DNA of 64,000 nucleotides from Bacteroidales bacterium (GTDB lineage: Bacteria > Bacteroidota > Bacteroidia > Bacteroidales > Paludibacteraceae): NCBI GenBank assembly GCA_015061115.1, contig SUXE01000013.1:86344-150343 (forward strand), in the 5' to 3' direction. The notes under the pieces are model-generated. The model saw nothing but the letters and a program-made list of their open reading frames with translations, was not told the DNA's origin and ran no database searches. Of the stretch, positions 55,000 through 63,923 are shown in pieces. Both the position numbers and the translations under genes were made by a program. Numbering within the stretch: the stretch's first letter is position 1; the number at the start of each line of letters is the position of its first letter.

Positions 55000-55752
55000 A
55001 TGGTGATAATAGCTACACTTATAACCGTAATATTCATCATTGTTGTTGCTCTGCAATTCAAGGAAAAAAGGAGAGTAAAAAATGAAAGAGACACACTCAA
55101 ACGCAAAGAGCAACGTAGGGAACAGATAATGAAGACGGTGGCTGGACTTAGTGCAGTGATGATGAAAGCAAACACAGTAAGAACGAAGTCTCAGATTGAA
55201 ATCGTCAAAAATTATCTTGATCGCAAGATGAATCCAATATATGCTAAGCAGACTCTTGAGTATCTGAAAACATACCTCTATAATGATAATTTGTCGGTGA
55301 ATATACTGTGTTTAAATGCAAACCGTACATTCAAATATGACAATAGAGTTCAACTACTAAATATGCTCATGTGTATTAGTACATGCGGAAAAGGTATATG
55401 CAGAAGTGAACGTGAACTGATAGAAAAAATCATGAAACACATGAGAATAAACTCTATCGACAAAGAAAATTTATGGACCATGTATAGAGGCTACATTGTA
55501 AATGATGAGGAAAATTTAGAAGAGTCATTGAATGAAAAAACTAAAAAAGCCTTTAAAACAATGGAATTGGATTACAACTGTTCATTAAAAGAACTGAAAC
55601 GTCAATGGAGAAAACTTTCAATGAAATATCATCCAGACAGGTACGAATCAGCCGATGAATACAGCAAATTAGAGGCAACCCAAAAAATGCAAGAAATTGT
55701 GGAGGCATACAATTTCCTACTTAACAACTACTTTGAAAGTATAGGCATTTAA
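55000..55752 (+). CDS. membrane-anchored TerB-like/DnaJ-domain protein
   Basis: 250 residues. An N-terminal helix (VIIATLITVIFIIVVALQF) anchors it. A central helical region (about 50-150) resembles the TerB-like domain of DjlA, and the C-terminal J domain (about 185-245) has LKELKRQWRKLSMKYHPDRY with the HPD motif intact. It likely recruits an Hsp70 to the inner membrane. It is 12 bp from uvrC and downstream of the TPR/barrel pair, so it may help fold or export envelope proteins. Confidence 0.88.
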   Translation: MVIIATLITVIFIIVVALQFKEKRRVKNERDTLKRKEQRREQIMKTVAGLSAVMMKANTVRTKSQIEIVKNYLDRKMNPIYAKQTLEYLKTYLYNDNLSVNILCLNANRTFKYDNRVQLLNMLMCISTCGKGICRSERELIEKIMKHMRINSIDKENLWTMYRGYIVNDEENLEESLNEKTKKAFKTMELDYNCSLKELKRQWRKLSMKYHPDRYESADEYSKLEATQKMQEIVEAYNFLLNNYFESIGI

Positions 55753-55764
55753 GCTAAAAACACG

Positions 55765-57576
55765 ATGGAAAAAGAGATTTCACAGTTAAAACAAATCGTT
55801 CTTTCACTTCCTGAAAGTCCAGGAGTTTACCAATATGTCAACAAAGAAGATGAAATCATCTATGTAGGCAAAGCTGTGAACCTCAAAAGACGTGTATCTT
55901 CATATTTCAACAAATATCAAACATCAAATAAGGTTCGTGCACTCGTAAAGCAAATTGCAGACATCAAATATATTGTTGTTCCGAGCGAACAAGATGCTTT
56001 GCTTCTTGAAAACAGTCTGATTAAAAAGCATCAACCCAGATACAACATTCTACTAAAGGATGATAAAACTTATCCGTGGATTTGCATCAAAAACGAGCCT
56101 TTTCCTCGTGTTTTCTACACTCGCCGTTTTGTTCATGATGGATCTCTTTATTATGGTCCATACACATATCTTCCAGCAATGAAGACGGTGCTTGATCTGA
56201 TTCACAACATTTATGGAATCCGCACCTGTAACAATAAACTGACTGATGATGCAATCAAAAGCGGAAAATATAAAGTTTGCTTGGACTATCACATCAAAAA
56301 ATGCAAAGGATGTTGTGAAGGTTATCAAACAGAAGAAGAATATAGAGAAAACATAAAGGAAATCAAGCTCATTCTTAAAGGTGAGATGAGCACTTTAGAA
56401 AACTATATTCTCGGTGAAATGGGTAAAGCTGCAGAAGAAATGAGATTTGAAGATGCACAAAAGATGAAAGAAAAAATGCTTCTTCTATCTCAATACAAAA
56501 GTAAAAACACAATTGTCAGTCCTATTTTAACCAACATCGACGTCTTCTCAATAGAAATAGACGATAATAACGCCTACATCAATTTTTTGAAAGTGATGGA
56601 AGGAACAATTTCTCAAGCCTACACATTCGAATACAAAATACAGACAGAAGAGGAAGAGAGTGAAATTTTGGCATCTGCCATTGTGGAAATGCGTCAAAAA
56701 TTTCAGAGTATGTCGAGAGAAATCATTGTACCCTACCCTATTTCTTTCGAACTTGAAAACGTCACCATTACAGTTCCACAAAAAGGTGACAAAAAGAAAC
56801 TTCTTGATTTATCCATCAAAAATGTAAAGCAATACAGATTTGATAGAGTCAAACAAGCAGAAAAATTCAATCCAGAACAACGAGCCATGAAACTTCTGAC
56901 TGAGCTTCAGAAAGTACTTGGACTCAAAGAAGTTCCTCATCAGATTGAATGTTTTGATAACTCCAACATTTCAGGAAGTGACGCAGTCGCTGGATGTGTG
57001 GTTTACAAAAATGCAAAACCATCAAAAAAAGATTATCGTACTTACAATATAAAAACTGTTGAAGGACCAGATGACTACGGTTCAATGCAAGAAGTTGTTT
57101 ACCGACGTTACAGCAGATTGATTAATGAAGGAGAAAAACTACCTAATTTGATCATTGTCGACGGTGGTGTCGGACAGATGGAATGTGTGAGAGAAGTGAT
57201 TGAAGACAAGTTAAATCTATACATACCCATCGCAGGTTTGGCTAAAGACGACAAACATCACACAAAAGAATTGCTATACGGTTTTCCTCCACTCCACGTA
57301 GAGATACAACCTAATCATTCTCTATTTCGTTTTTTGGCAGGAATTCAGGATGAAGTACATAGATTTGCTATCAGTTTTCATCGTAACAAACGAAGCAAAA
57401 GTCAAATTCATTCTGCTCTTGATGATATCAATGGTATTGGAGAAAAAACTAAAGACACTCTGATAAAAACATACAAGAGCGTCAAAAGAATAAAAGAACA
57501 ATCCGAAGAAGAGTTAGCTAACGTTATTGGAAAAGCTAAAGCAAAAATATTATTCGACAGTCTTCACAAAAACTAA
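55765..57576 (+). CDS. uvrC: excinuclease ABC subunit C
   Basis: 603 residues. Makes the two incisions in nucleotide excision repair with UvrB. The GIY-YIG nuclease (LPESPGVYQYVNKEDEIIYV, then GKAVNLKRRV) covers about 15-95, the UVR motif (AAEEMRFEDAQKMKEKM) is near 220, the RNase H-like nuclease (IECFDNSNISGSDAVAGCVV) is near 395, and a helix-hairpin-helix region ends the protein (LDDINGIGEKTKDTLI). Full length. Last gene of the TPR-barrel-DnaJ-uvrC run. Confidence 0.97.
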   Translation: MEKEISQLKQIVLSLPESPGVYQYVNKEDEIIYVGKAVNLKRRVSSYFNKYQTSNKVRALVKQIADIKYIVVPSEQDALLLENSLIKKHQPRYNILLKDDKTYPWICIKNEPFPRVFYTRRFVHDGSLYYGPYTYLPAMKTVLDLIHNIYGIRTCNNKLTDDAIKSGKYKVCLDYHIKKCKGCCEGYQTEEEYRENIKEIKLILKGEMSTLENYILGEMGKAAEEMRFEDAQKMKEKMLLLSQYKSKNTIVSPILTNIDVFSIEIDDNNAYINFLKVMEGTISQAYTFEYKIQTEEEESEILASAIVEMRQKFQSMSREIIVPYPISFELENVTITVPQKGDKKKLLDLSIKNVKQYRFDRVKQAEKFNPEQRAMKLLTELQKVLGLKEVPHQIECFDNSNISGSDAVAGCVVYKNAKPSKKDYRTYNIKTVEGPDDYGSMQEVVYRRYSRLINEGEKLPNLIIVDGGVGQMECVREVIEDKLNLYIPIAGLAKDDKHHTKELLYGFPPLHVEIQPNHSLFRFLAGIQDEVHRFAISFHRNKRSKSQIHSALDDINGIGEKTKDTLIKTYKSVKRIKEQSEEELANVIGKAKAKILFDSLHKN

Positions 57577-57614
57577 ATCATTTTCATCGAAGATTCTTAT
57601 TCAACTCACTTTAC

Positions 57615-57637
57615 AAAGACGTAGCCACCTGCGTCTT
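57615..57637 (+). terminator. intrinsic terminator of uvrC
   Basis: AAAGACGTAG pairs with CTGCGTCTTT (one G-T wobble) around CCAC and is followed by TTTTTATT. Confidence 0.75.
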
Positions 57638-57673
57638 TTTTTATTCAACATTCATTTTATTGTTTTGATTTTA

Positions 57674-57689
57674 CGTTCCACGTGGAACA
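57674..57689. promoter_or_regulatory. parS-like palindrome 1
   Basis: GTTCCACGTGGAAC (57675-57688) matches the parS core recognised by chromosomal ParB/Spo0J, except that the outer base is C rather than T on the left. Confidence 0.75.
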
Positions 57690-57713
57690 ACTTTATATTT
57701 AGTTTTGCGATAG

Positions 57714-57729
57714 TGTTCCACGTGGAACA
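57714..57729. promoter_or_regulatory. parS-like palindrome 2
   Basis: TGTTCCACGTGGAACA is a perfect 16-bp palindrome of the parS type, 40 bp from copy 1. Confidence 0.82.
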
Positions 57730-57738
57730 AAAAAAAAT

Positions 57739-57765
57739 TAGAGTCACATATTTAATGTGACTCTA
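57739..57765. terminator. bidirectional terminator between uvrC region and U32 gene
   Basis: TAGAGTCACAT pairs with ATGTGACTCTA, with A- and T-runs on the two sides. It lies 5 bp beyond the stop of the minus-strand U32 peptidase gene. Confidence 0.8.
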
Positions 57766-57769
57766 TTTT

Positions 57770-59026
57770 TTATTCTTTATTTACTTGTTCCATCTTATAA
57801 ACTTTATCTGATGGTCGAACTTTACATGGAACCTTTAATGTAAATTTTGTTCCACGTGGAACAAAATCAACTTCTTTATCATCAACAATTAGTTTGTCTG
57901 CTATAACTTCTATTACTCCTGTGGTTGGACCAATGATTAAAAGTTTATCTCCTTTATTGATACCAGCATTGGTTTCTTGTAAAAATTCGGCTACGCCAAT
58001 ATTAGAATAATAGCGTATTGTTTTTGCAACGTAAACTTTTCTTTCTGTTGCTTCCGAACCATAAACGTTGCTCCATTCTCCTAATCTCTGTCCTAAATAA
58101 TAGCCATTCCAGAAACCTCTGTTGAATACTGTTTTCAATTGTTCATCCCATTCTGCAATTTTTGATTCAGAATATGATCCATCAATGATTGAATTCAAAG
58201 CTTCATTATAACAAGAGACAACTGTTTTGACATATTCGGCACTTCTTGCACGTCCTTCAATCTTAAAGACTCTTACTCCTGAATCAACAAGTTTATTCAA
58301 GAAGTGGATTGTTTTTAGATCTTTCGGAGACATTAAATATTTATCATCAACCTTAATTTCGATATCACGCTCATCATCAAACAATCTGTATGAATGACGA
58401 CAAACCTGGAAACATGCACCACGATTGGCAGAACTATTCAATTCATGCAAACTCATATAGCATTTGCCAGAAATTGCCATACACAATGCACCATGACAGA
58501 ACATTTCAATTTTTATTTGGCCTCCTTTTGGTCCACATATATTCTGATCAATTATCTGCTTGTGAATTTCTGATACTTGATCCATATTCAACTCTCTCGC
58601 CAATACAACAACATCAGCAAACTGAGAATAAAATTTCAATGCCTCAATATTAGAAATGTTCAACTGTGTCGACAAATGAACTTCTACTCCTATTGAAACT
58701 GCGTAAAGGATAACAGACATATCAGACGCAATGATTGCCGATACACCACTCTCTTTTGCAGCGTCAACATATGAACGCATATCTGTTAGATCTGTGTCAT
58801 ACATAACTGTGTTAAGAGTGAGATAGCTTTTCAAACCATTCTCTGTACAAATGCTTGCTATATTCTTAAGATCATCGACAGTGAAATTATTGGCTGAATG
58901 TGATCTCATATTCAACTTACCAATACCAAAATAGACGGAATTGGCACCCGCCTGAATGGCAGCAGCTAAACTTTCATAACTGCCGACTGGAGCCATAATT
59001 TCAAAATCTGTTCTTTTCAAATCCAT
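57770..59026 (-). CDS. U32 peptidase family protein (tRNA/rRNA hydroxylation type)
   Basis: 418 residues of the U32 family. APVGSYESLAAAIQAGANSV and YFGIGKLNMRSHSANNF form the N-terminal barrel, and EMFCHGALCMAISGKCYMS with RGACFQVCRHSYRL holds the four cysteines typical of the YegQ/RlhA/TrhP group, which hydroxylate tRNA or rRNA using prephenate-derived donors. True peptidase activity is doubtful for this group. Which RNA is modified cannot be told. The third parS-like palindrome lies within this coding sequence, encoding Val-Pro-Arg-Gly-Thr. Confidence 0.9.
   Translation of the reverse strand: MDLKRTDFEIMAPVGSYESLAAAIQAGANSVYFGIGKLNMRSHSANNFTVDDLKNIASICTENGLKSYLTLNTVMYDTDLTDMRSYVDAAKESGVSAIIASDMSVILYAVSIGVEVHLSTQLNISNIEALKFYSQFADVVVLARELNMDQVSEIHKQIIDQNICGPKGGQIKIEMFCHGALCMAISGKCYMSLHELNSSANRGACFQVCRHSYRLFDDERDIEIKVDDKYLMSPKDLKTIHFLNKLVDSGVRVFKIEGRARSAEYVKTVVSCYNEALNSIIDGSYSESKIAEWDEQLKTVFNRGFWNGYYLGQRLGEWSNVYGSEATERKVYVAKTIRYYSNIGVAEFLQETNAGINKGDKLLIIGPTTGVIEVIADKLIVDDKEVDFVPRGTKFTLKVPCKVRPSDKVYKMEQVNKE
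57848..57863. promoter_or_regulatory. parS-like palindrome 3 (inside a coding region)
   Basis: TGTTCCACGTGGAACA is identical to copy 2 but lies inside the minus-strand U32 gene. Three such 14-16-bp palindromes within 190 bp are far beyond chance. Confidence 0.82.
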
Positions 59027-59037
59027 AATGCTTTAAT

Positions 59038-59055
59038 TAACTTTGCACAAAGTTA
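59038..59055. promoter_or_regulatory. overlapping divergent promoter boxes
   Basis: TAACTTTG (59038-59045, plus) and CAAAGTTA (59048-59055; TAACTTTG on minus) form a perfect palindrome around CA between the divergent U32 and dus genes. For the plus gene a TTTC lies at 59015-59018, 19 bp upstream of the -7 box. Confidence 0.65.
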
Positions 59056-59073
59056 TAACTAAAAGCACAACTG

Positions 59074-60075
59074 ATGAAAATAGGCAATATAGAATTTTCT
59101 GAATACCCGCTCTTCCTCGCTCCTATGGAAGACGTTACAGATATATCATTCAGAAAAATGTGTAAAAAATTCGGTGCCGATTTGGTCTACACTGAATTTG
59201 TATCAGCCGACGCACTTATCAGAAACATACAACGAACAGAAGATAAGATGACAATTGACGACTCCGAACGTCCTACCGTCATCCAACTCTACGGAAAAGA
59301 TACCGACACAATAGTGGAAGCAGCTAAGATTGCAGAGGCAGCTAAACCTGATATCATTGATATAAACTTCGGTTGTCCAGTTAAAAAAATCGCTGGTAAA
59401 GGAGGTGGAGCTGGTTTGTTGCGTGATATTCCTAAACTTTTGGAGATAACTCGTGAAGTGGTGAAAGCAGTGAAACTTCCTGTAACAGTTAAAACTCGAT
59501 TAGGTTGGGATAGCAACAATCTTATCATCACTACTCTTGCCGAACAAATTCAAGATTGCGGTGCACAGGCATTGGCAATCCATGGAAGAACACGTGCCCA
59601 AATGTATACAGGTGAAGCAGACTGGACACTGATAGGTGAGGTAAAAAATAATCCACGTATTCATATTCCGATCATCGGTAATGGTGACGTCACTACTCCA
59701 GAAAGAGCAAAAGAATGTTTCGACAAATATGGTGTTGACGCTGTGATGATAGGTAGAGCTACTTTCGGAAGACCATGGATTTTCAAAGAGTGTAAAGATT
59801 ATATTCAAGGTAAAGAATCAGAAAAACTTAATACTCATGATTGCCTGAATATTCTTAAACAAATGATTGATGAAAATATCGAAATGTTCGATGGAGACGA
59901 AAGAAAAGGTATAACTCATACACGTCGCCATCTCGCTTCTACTCCTATCTTCAAAGGAATAGATAATTTCAGAAAAACAAGAATAGAGATGCTTCGTACA
60001 GAAGTCAGAAAAGATCTGTTCGATATAATTGATTCTACTGAACCTCTGATTGAGGAAGCAAGAAACCAGCAATAA
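59074..60075 (+). CDS. dusB: tRNA-dihydrouridine synthase, DusB-like
   Basis: 333 residues. FMN-dependent reduction of uridine to dihydrouridine in tRNA loops. APMEDVTDISFRKMCKKFGA is the flavin-binding start, NFGCPVKKIAGKGGGAGLL contains the catalytic Cys near residue 100, VKTRLGWD and IHGRTRAQMYTGEADW follow, and GNGDVTTPERA plus MIGRATFGRPWIF bind the FMN phosphate. The typical tail follows. Symbol by family; the exact Dus subtype is not certain. Confidence 0.93.
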   Translation: MKIGNIEFSEYPLFLAPMEDVTDISFRKMCKKFGADLVYTEFVSADALIRNIQRTEDKMTIDDSERPTVIQLYGKDTDTIVEAAKIAEAAKPDIIDINFGCPVKKIAGKGGGAGLLRDIPKLLEITREVVKAVKLPVTVKTRLGWDSNNLIITTLAEQIQDCGAQALAIHGRTRAQMYTGEADWTLIGEVKNNPRIHIPIIGNGDVTTPERAKECFDKYGVDAVMIGRATFGRPWIFKECKDYIQGKESEKLNTHDCLNILKQMIDENIEMFDGDERKGITHTRRHLASTPIFKGIDNFRKTRIEMLRTEVRKDLFDIIDSTEPLIEEARNQQ

Positions 60076-60103
60076 AAAAGACGGGATAAAACCCGTCTTT
60101 TTT
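60074..60103. terminator. bidirectional terminator between dus and polA
   Basis: AAAAAAGACGGG pairs with CCCGTCTTTTTT around ATAAAA. It starts at the dus stop and ends at the polA stop, serving both convergent genes. Confidence 0.88.
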
Positions 60104-62853
60104 TAATGAGCATCCAACCAATTTGATGCAACAGATAATTCTACTTTTAGAGGTACTTTCATCTTGAACACATTCTCCATCTCACTCTTTACTATCTCAC
60201 GCATTATATCTTCTTCAGATTTAAGTACGTTGAAATTCAATTCGTCGTGCACCTGGATAATCATTCGTGACTTTAATCCCCTACTTTCTATTTCTCTTTG
60301 GATATTAATCATTGCCATCTTGATGATGTCTGCCGCTGTTCCCTGGATAGGAGCATTAATAGCATTTCTTTCAGCATTCTGTCTCAACGATCCATTACGT
60401 GAATTTATATCTTGGATAAAACGTCGTCTTCCAAACAATGTCTCTACATATTCATGCTCATGTGCAAACATCTTTGTTTTCTCAAGAAAGTCATAAACTT
60501 TTGGAAAAGCCTCAAAATAACTTTCTATCATCTGCTTTGCCTCATCTCTGGAAATTGACAATCTTTCAGCAAGACCAAATGCTGATATTCCATAAAGTAT
60601 ACCAAAGTTTGCAGTCTTCGCTTTGCTACGCATTTCTTTTGTTACCTCTTCTGTCGGAACCTTGAAAATCTTAGAGGCTGTATCCTGATGAAAATCAAAA
60701 CCAGATAAAAACGATGATATCAATCCTTCATCTTCAGATACATGTGCCATGACTCTCAATTCAATCTGAGAATAATCCGCTGATAAGAAGACGCAATCAT
60801 CAGAGGCTACGAAACATCTACGTATTTCTCTTCCCATGTTATCTCGCACAGGAATATTCTGCAAATTAGGATTGCTTGAACTCAATCGTCCTGTAGAAGT
60901 GACAGTCTGATTAAAGGATGTATGTATTTTGCCTGTATGAGAATTAACAATCTCAGGAAGAGCATCAATATAAGTGCTCAACAATTTTTTAACTCCTCGG
61001 AAATCAAGAATCTTCTCTATAATAGGATGTTTGCTTTTCAAAGAAATCAACACATCTTCACTTGTTGACATCTGTCCACCTTTGGTTTTCTTTACTTTCT
61101 CTACAAGATTCAACTCATTATAGATTACCTCTCCTACCTGTTTAGGTGATGATATATTGAAAGAGTGACCAGCAAGACTATAAATTTCATTTGCAATGTT
61201 ATCCATCTCCGCCGTCATCTTAACAGATGATTCTTTCAAACTCTTTTCATCAATTGTCACTCCGGCATTTTCCATTTCGCAAAGAACATGCATCAAAGGC
61301 ATCTCAATAGTTTTAAACAACTTATCAAGATTGTTCTTCACTAACTCTTCCTTGAAAATTTCATAAAGTTGGAAAGTGATGTCCGCATCCTCAGCAGCAT
61401 AATCAGCAAGTCTGTTCTTGTCAACACTTCTCAACGGAAGATTCTTTTTGCCATTCTCTGTCGTTAGCTCTTCGTATGTAACAGTTTTATATTTCAAATA
61501 TTGTTCTGCCAAAGCATCCATTCCATGTCTCAGCTCTGGTTGGATAAGATAATGGGCGATCATTGTGTCGAACAATTCACCTTTTACCTCTACCCCATAC
61601 TGTTTGAGCATCAACACGTCAAACTTAAGATTTTGACCAATCTTGAAAATTTTATCATTTTCAAACAATGGTCTGAACTGATCAACAATATTTTGAGCAT
61701 CATCACGATTTTCAGGTAAAAGAACGAAAAATGCCTCATTTTTCTTCCAACAGAAGCTCATTCCCACTAAATCAGCAGAAAATACGTCTGTTGACGTCGT
61801 TTCCGTGTCAAAACAGAAAAAATCCTGAGTAGAAATTTTAGCCAAAAATTGGCTAATATCTTCTTGATTTTCAATCAATTTATAGTCGTGAGAGACGGAA
61901 GTTAACTCGCTGAGACTTGAATATTTTTCTTCAGCCTGTGTAATTGTACTGAAATTATCAAATAGAGAGAGTTGAACAGGGGCAGATTTTTGGGTATATT
62001 TAGTAATGAAACTTTTTAATTCAAGATCATTAAATATTTTCAGCATTTCATCAACTTTCTTCTCCTTGATAGCAAGATCAGAAATAGGAGTCTCAATCGG
62101 AACATCAGTACATATTGTCACAAGAATCTTTGAAAATTTAATCATTTCTACACTCTCTTGCACTTTTGTCTTCAATGCTCCCTTTATTGATTCAGAATTT
62201 TCAATAACAGATTCTACTGATCCAAATTCCTGCAACAACTTGACTGCAGTTTTTTCTCCAACACCTTTACATCCTGGAATGTTATCACTCGCGTCACCCA
62301 TAAGAGCGAGAAGGTCTATGATTTTTGAAGGATCATCTATTCCCCATTTTTCACAAACCATTTTCTTATCCATCAGTTCCAATCCGTTTCCGTGAGTGAT
62401 ACGAAGCATCTTGATATTATCGTCGACAAGCTGAGCATAATCCTTATCTGGAGTAACCATAAAAACTTCAAGTCCTTCAGCAGCTCCACGTTTGGCTAAT
62501 GTTCCGACAATATCATCCGCCTCATATCCATCAATTGCAAATTGAGGAATATTGTAAGCATCAACAATTTTTTTAATCAAGGGAACAGAAGCATGGATCT
62601 CTTCAGGAGTCGCCTGACGTTGAGCTTTATATTCTGGATACATCTCATGACGGAAAGTCTTCGCAGCAGAATCAAAAACAACAGCAATATGTGAAGGAGA
62701 ATAATCCTTAAGAATCATCTCCAACTTATTAACAAATCCATAAACAATCGAGGTGTTTTCACCCTTTGAATTTTTCATAGGCTTATTCATCAAGGCATAA
62801 TATGAGCCAAAAATGATGGGATAAGCATCAATTAAAACAAGTCTATTATCCAT
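60103..62853 (-). CDS. polA: DNA polymerase I
   Basis: 916 residues from the ATG at 62853 (MDNRLVLIDAYPIIFGSYYA). The 5'-nuclease domain (1-290) has DGYEADDIVGTLA and GDASDNIPGCKGVGEKTA. The 3'-5' exonuclease has FCFDTETTSTD, KFDVLMLKQYGV and YAAEDADITFQL, so proofreading appears intact, unlike Taq-type enzymes. The polymerase domain has TGRLSSSNPNLQNIPV, DYSQIELRVMAH, RSKAKTANFGILYG and QVHDELNF. Seven upstream codons in the ORF are unlikely to be used. Confidence 0.96.
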   Translation of the reverse strand: MDNRLVLIDAYPIIFGSYYALMNKPMKNSKGENTSIVYGFVNKLEMILKDYSPSHIAVVFDSAAKTFRHEMYPEYKAQRQATPEEIHASVPLIKKIVDAYNIPQFAIDGYEADDIVGTLAKRGAAEGLEVFMVTPDKDYAQLVDDNIKMLRITHGNGLELMDKKMVCEKWGIDDPSKIIDLLALMGDASDNIPGCKGVGEKTAVKLLQEFGSVESVIENSESIKGALKTKVQESVEMIKFSKILVTICTDVPIETPISDLAIKEKKVDEMLKIFNDLELKSFITKYTQKSAPVQLSLFDNFSTITQAEEKYSSLSELTSVSHDYKLIENQEDISQFLAKISTQDFFCFDTETTSTDVFSADLVGMSFCWKKNEAFFVLLPENRDDAQNIVDQFRPLFENDKIFKIGQNLKFDVLMLKQYGVEVKGELFDTMIAHYLIQPELRHGMDALAEQYLKYKTVTYEELTTENGKKNLPLRSVDKNRLADYAAEDADITFQLYEIFKEELVKNNLDKLFKTIEMPLMHVLCEMENAGVTIDEKSLKESSVKMTAEMDNIANEIYSLAGHSFNISSPKQVGEVIYNELNLVEKVKKTKGGQMSTSEDVLISLKSKHPIIEKILDFRGVKKLLSTYIDALPEIVNSHTGKIHTSFNQTVTSTGRLSSSNPNLQNIPVRDNMGREIRRCFVASDDCVFLSADYSQIELRVMAHVSEDEGLISSFLSGFDFHQDTASKIFKVPTEEVTKEMRSKAKTANFGILYGISAFGLAERLSISRDEAKQMIESYFEAFPKVYDFLEKTKMFAHEHEYVETLFGRRRFIQDINSRNGSLRQNAERNAINAPIQGTAADIIKMAMINIQREIESRGLKSRMIIQVHDELNFNVLKSEEDIMREIVKSEMENVFKMKVPLKVELSVASNWLDAH

Positions 62854-62923
62854 TTTTTGAAATTCATTTCTCAAACTTACTTACATTTATTAAATTCGCA
62901 AAAAATTTTTGATTGAATTACGG

Positions 62924-63901
62924 ATGTCAACATTAGATACAGCTAAAAAAGCAATAGAAAAGGAGTTCGAAATCTTCTCTAAGAAGTTTGACGGATATTT
63001 TTCGTCAGACAATGAATTGTTGTCAGCTGTAAACAATTACATACTTCAGAAAAAAGGAAAACAGATCAGACCGATCATGGCTCTGCTTGCTGCCAAATGT
63101 CTTGGAGACGTGAATGATTCAAGCTACGACGGAGCGACAGCAATAGAGATGCTACATACAGCAAGCCTCATCCATGACGACATTGTGGATGAAGCTGATT
63201 CACGTCGTGGTCAGAAATCCATTAACAATGTATGGCAAAACAAAGTGTCTGTTTTGGTTGGTGATTATCTTCTTTCACAAGCATTAAATGTTGCATCACA
63301 AACTGACTCTTTGGATATAATCAAGTCAATTTGTACAGTAGGAAAAAAATTGACAGACGGTGAATTAATCCAACTTTACAACTCAAAAAACAGAACATTC
63401 AACGAGGATATTTACTATAATGTTATCAAAAAGAAAACTGCTGTATTATTCTCAACTGCTTGTTTTATAGGTGCTAAGAGCGTAAGCAATAATCAACAAA
63501 TGATAGATTCTCTTGTTGATTTCGGAACTATTTTTGGCATCTGTTTTCAAATCAGAGACGACATTTTCGACTACTTATCAACAGAAAAAGAGATAGGAAA
63601 ACCAGTAGGAAATGATATCCGTGAAGGTAAAGCAACACTTCCACTTATATACGCTATTAACAACATTTCAGGTACAAAAAGAGATGAAATAATCGACACT
63701 CTAAGAAAAGAAAACAAAACAAACAAAGAGGTCGAACAACTTATCAACTTCACTATTGAAATGGGTGGAATAGAATACGCTTCCAAAAAGATGAAAGAGT
63801 TTGAACAGGAAGGAATAAAATGTTTGGATTCAATCCCAGATTCAGAAGCAAAAAAAGCATTACTGATGCTGCTAAATTATACAATTGTAAGAGAATATTA
63901 A
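62924..63901 (+). CDS. polyprenyl (octaprenyl-like) diphosphate synthase
   Basis: 325 residues from the ATG at 62924 rather than an upstream TTG. The first Asp-rich motif is LIHDDIVDEADSRRG (about 83-97) and the second FQIRDDIFDYL (about 207-217), with GKQIRPIM for pyrophosphate binding. This pattern is a long-chain trans-prenyltransferase that makes the quinone side chain. Chain length cannot be fixed. Divergent from polA with a 70-bp gap. The 3' terminator appears to be interrupted by an IS element. Confidence 0.92.
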   Translation: MSTLDTAKKAIEKEFEIFSKKFDGYFSSDNELLSAVNNYILQKKGKQIRPIMALLAAKCLGDVNDSSYDGATAIEMLHTASLIHDDIVDEADSRRGQKSINNVWQNKVSVLVGDYLLSQALNVASQTDSLDIIKSICTVGKKLTDGELIQLYNSKNRTFNEDIYYNVIKKKTAVLFSTACFIGAKSVSNNQQMIDSLVDFGTIFGICFQIRDDIFDYLSTEKEIGKPVGNDIREGKATLPLIYAINNISGTKRDEIIDTLRKENKTNKEVEQLINFTIEMGGIEYASKKMKEFEQEGIKCLDSIPDSEAKKALLMLLNYTIVREY

Positions 63902-63923
63902 TAAAAAAAAAAGACGCGATTGC

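Noticed and set aside
57674..57863. ACGTGG palindromes as simple regulator operators
   Set aside because: The full 14-16-bp match to parS, three copies and one inside a coding region fit a ParB site better than an operator.
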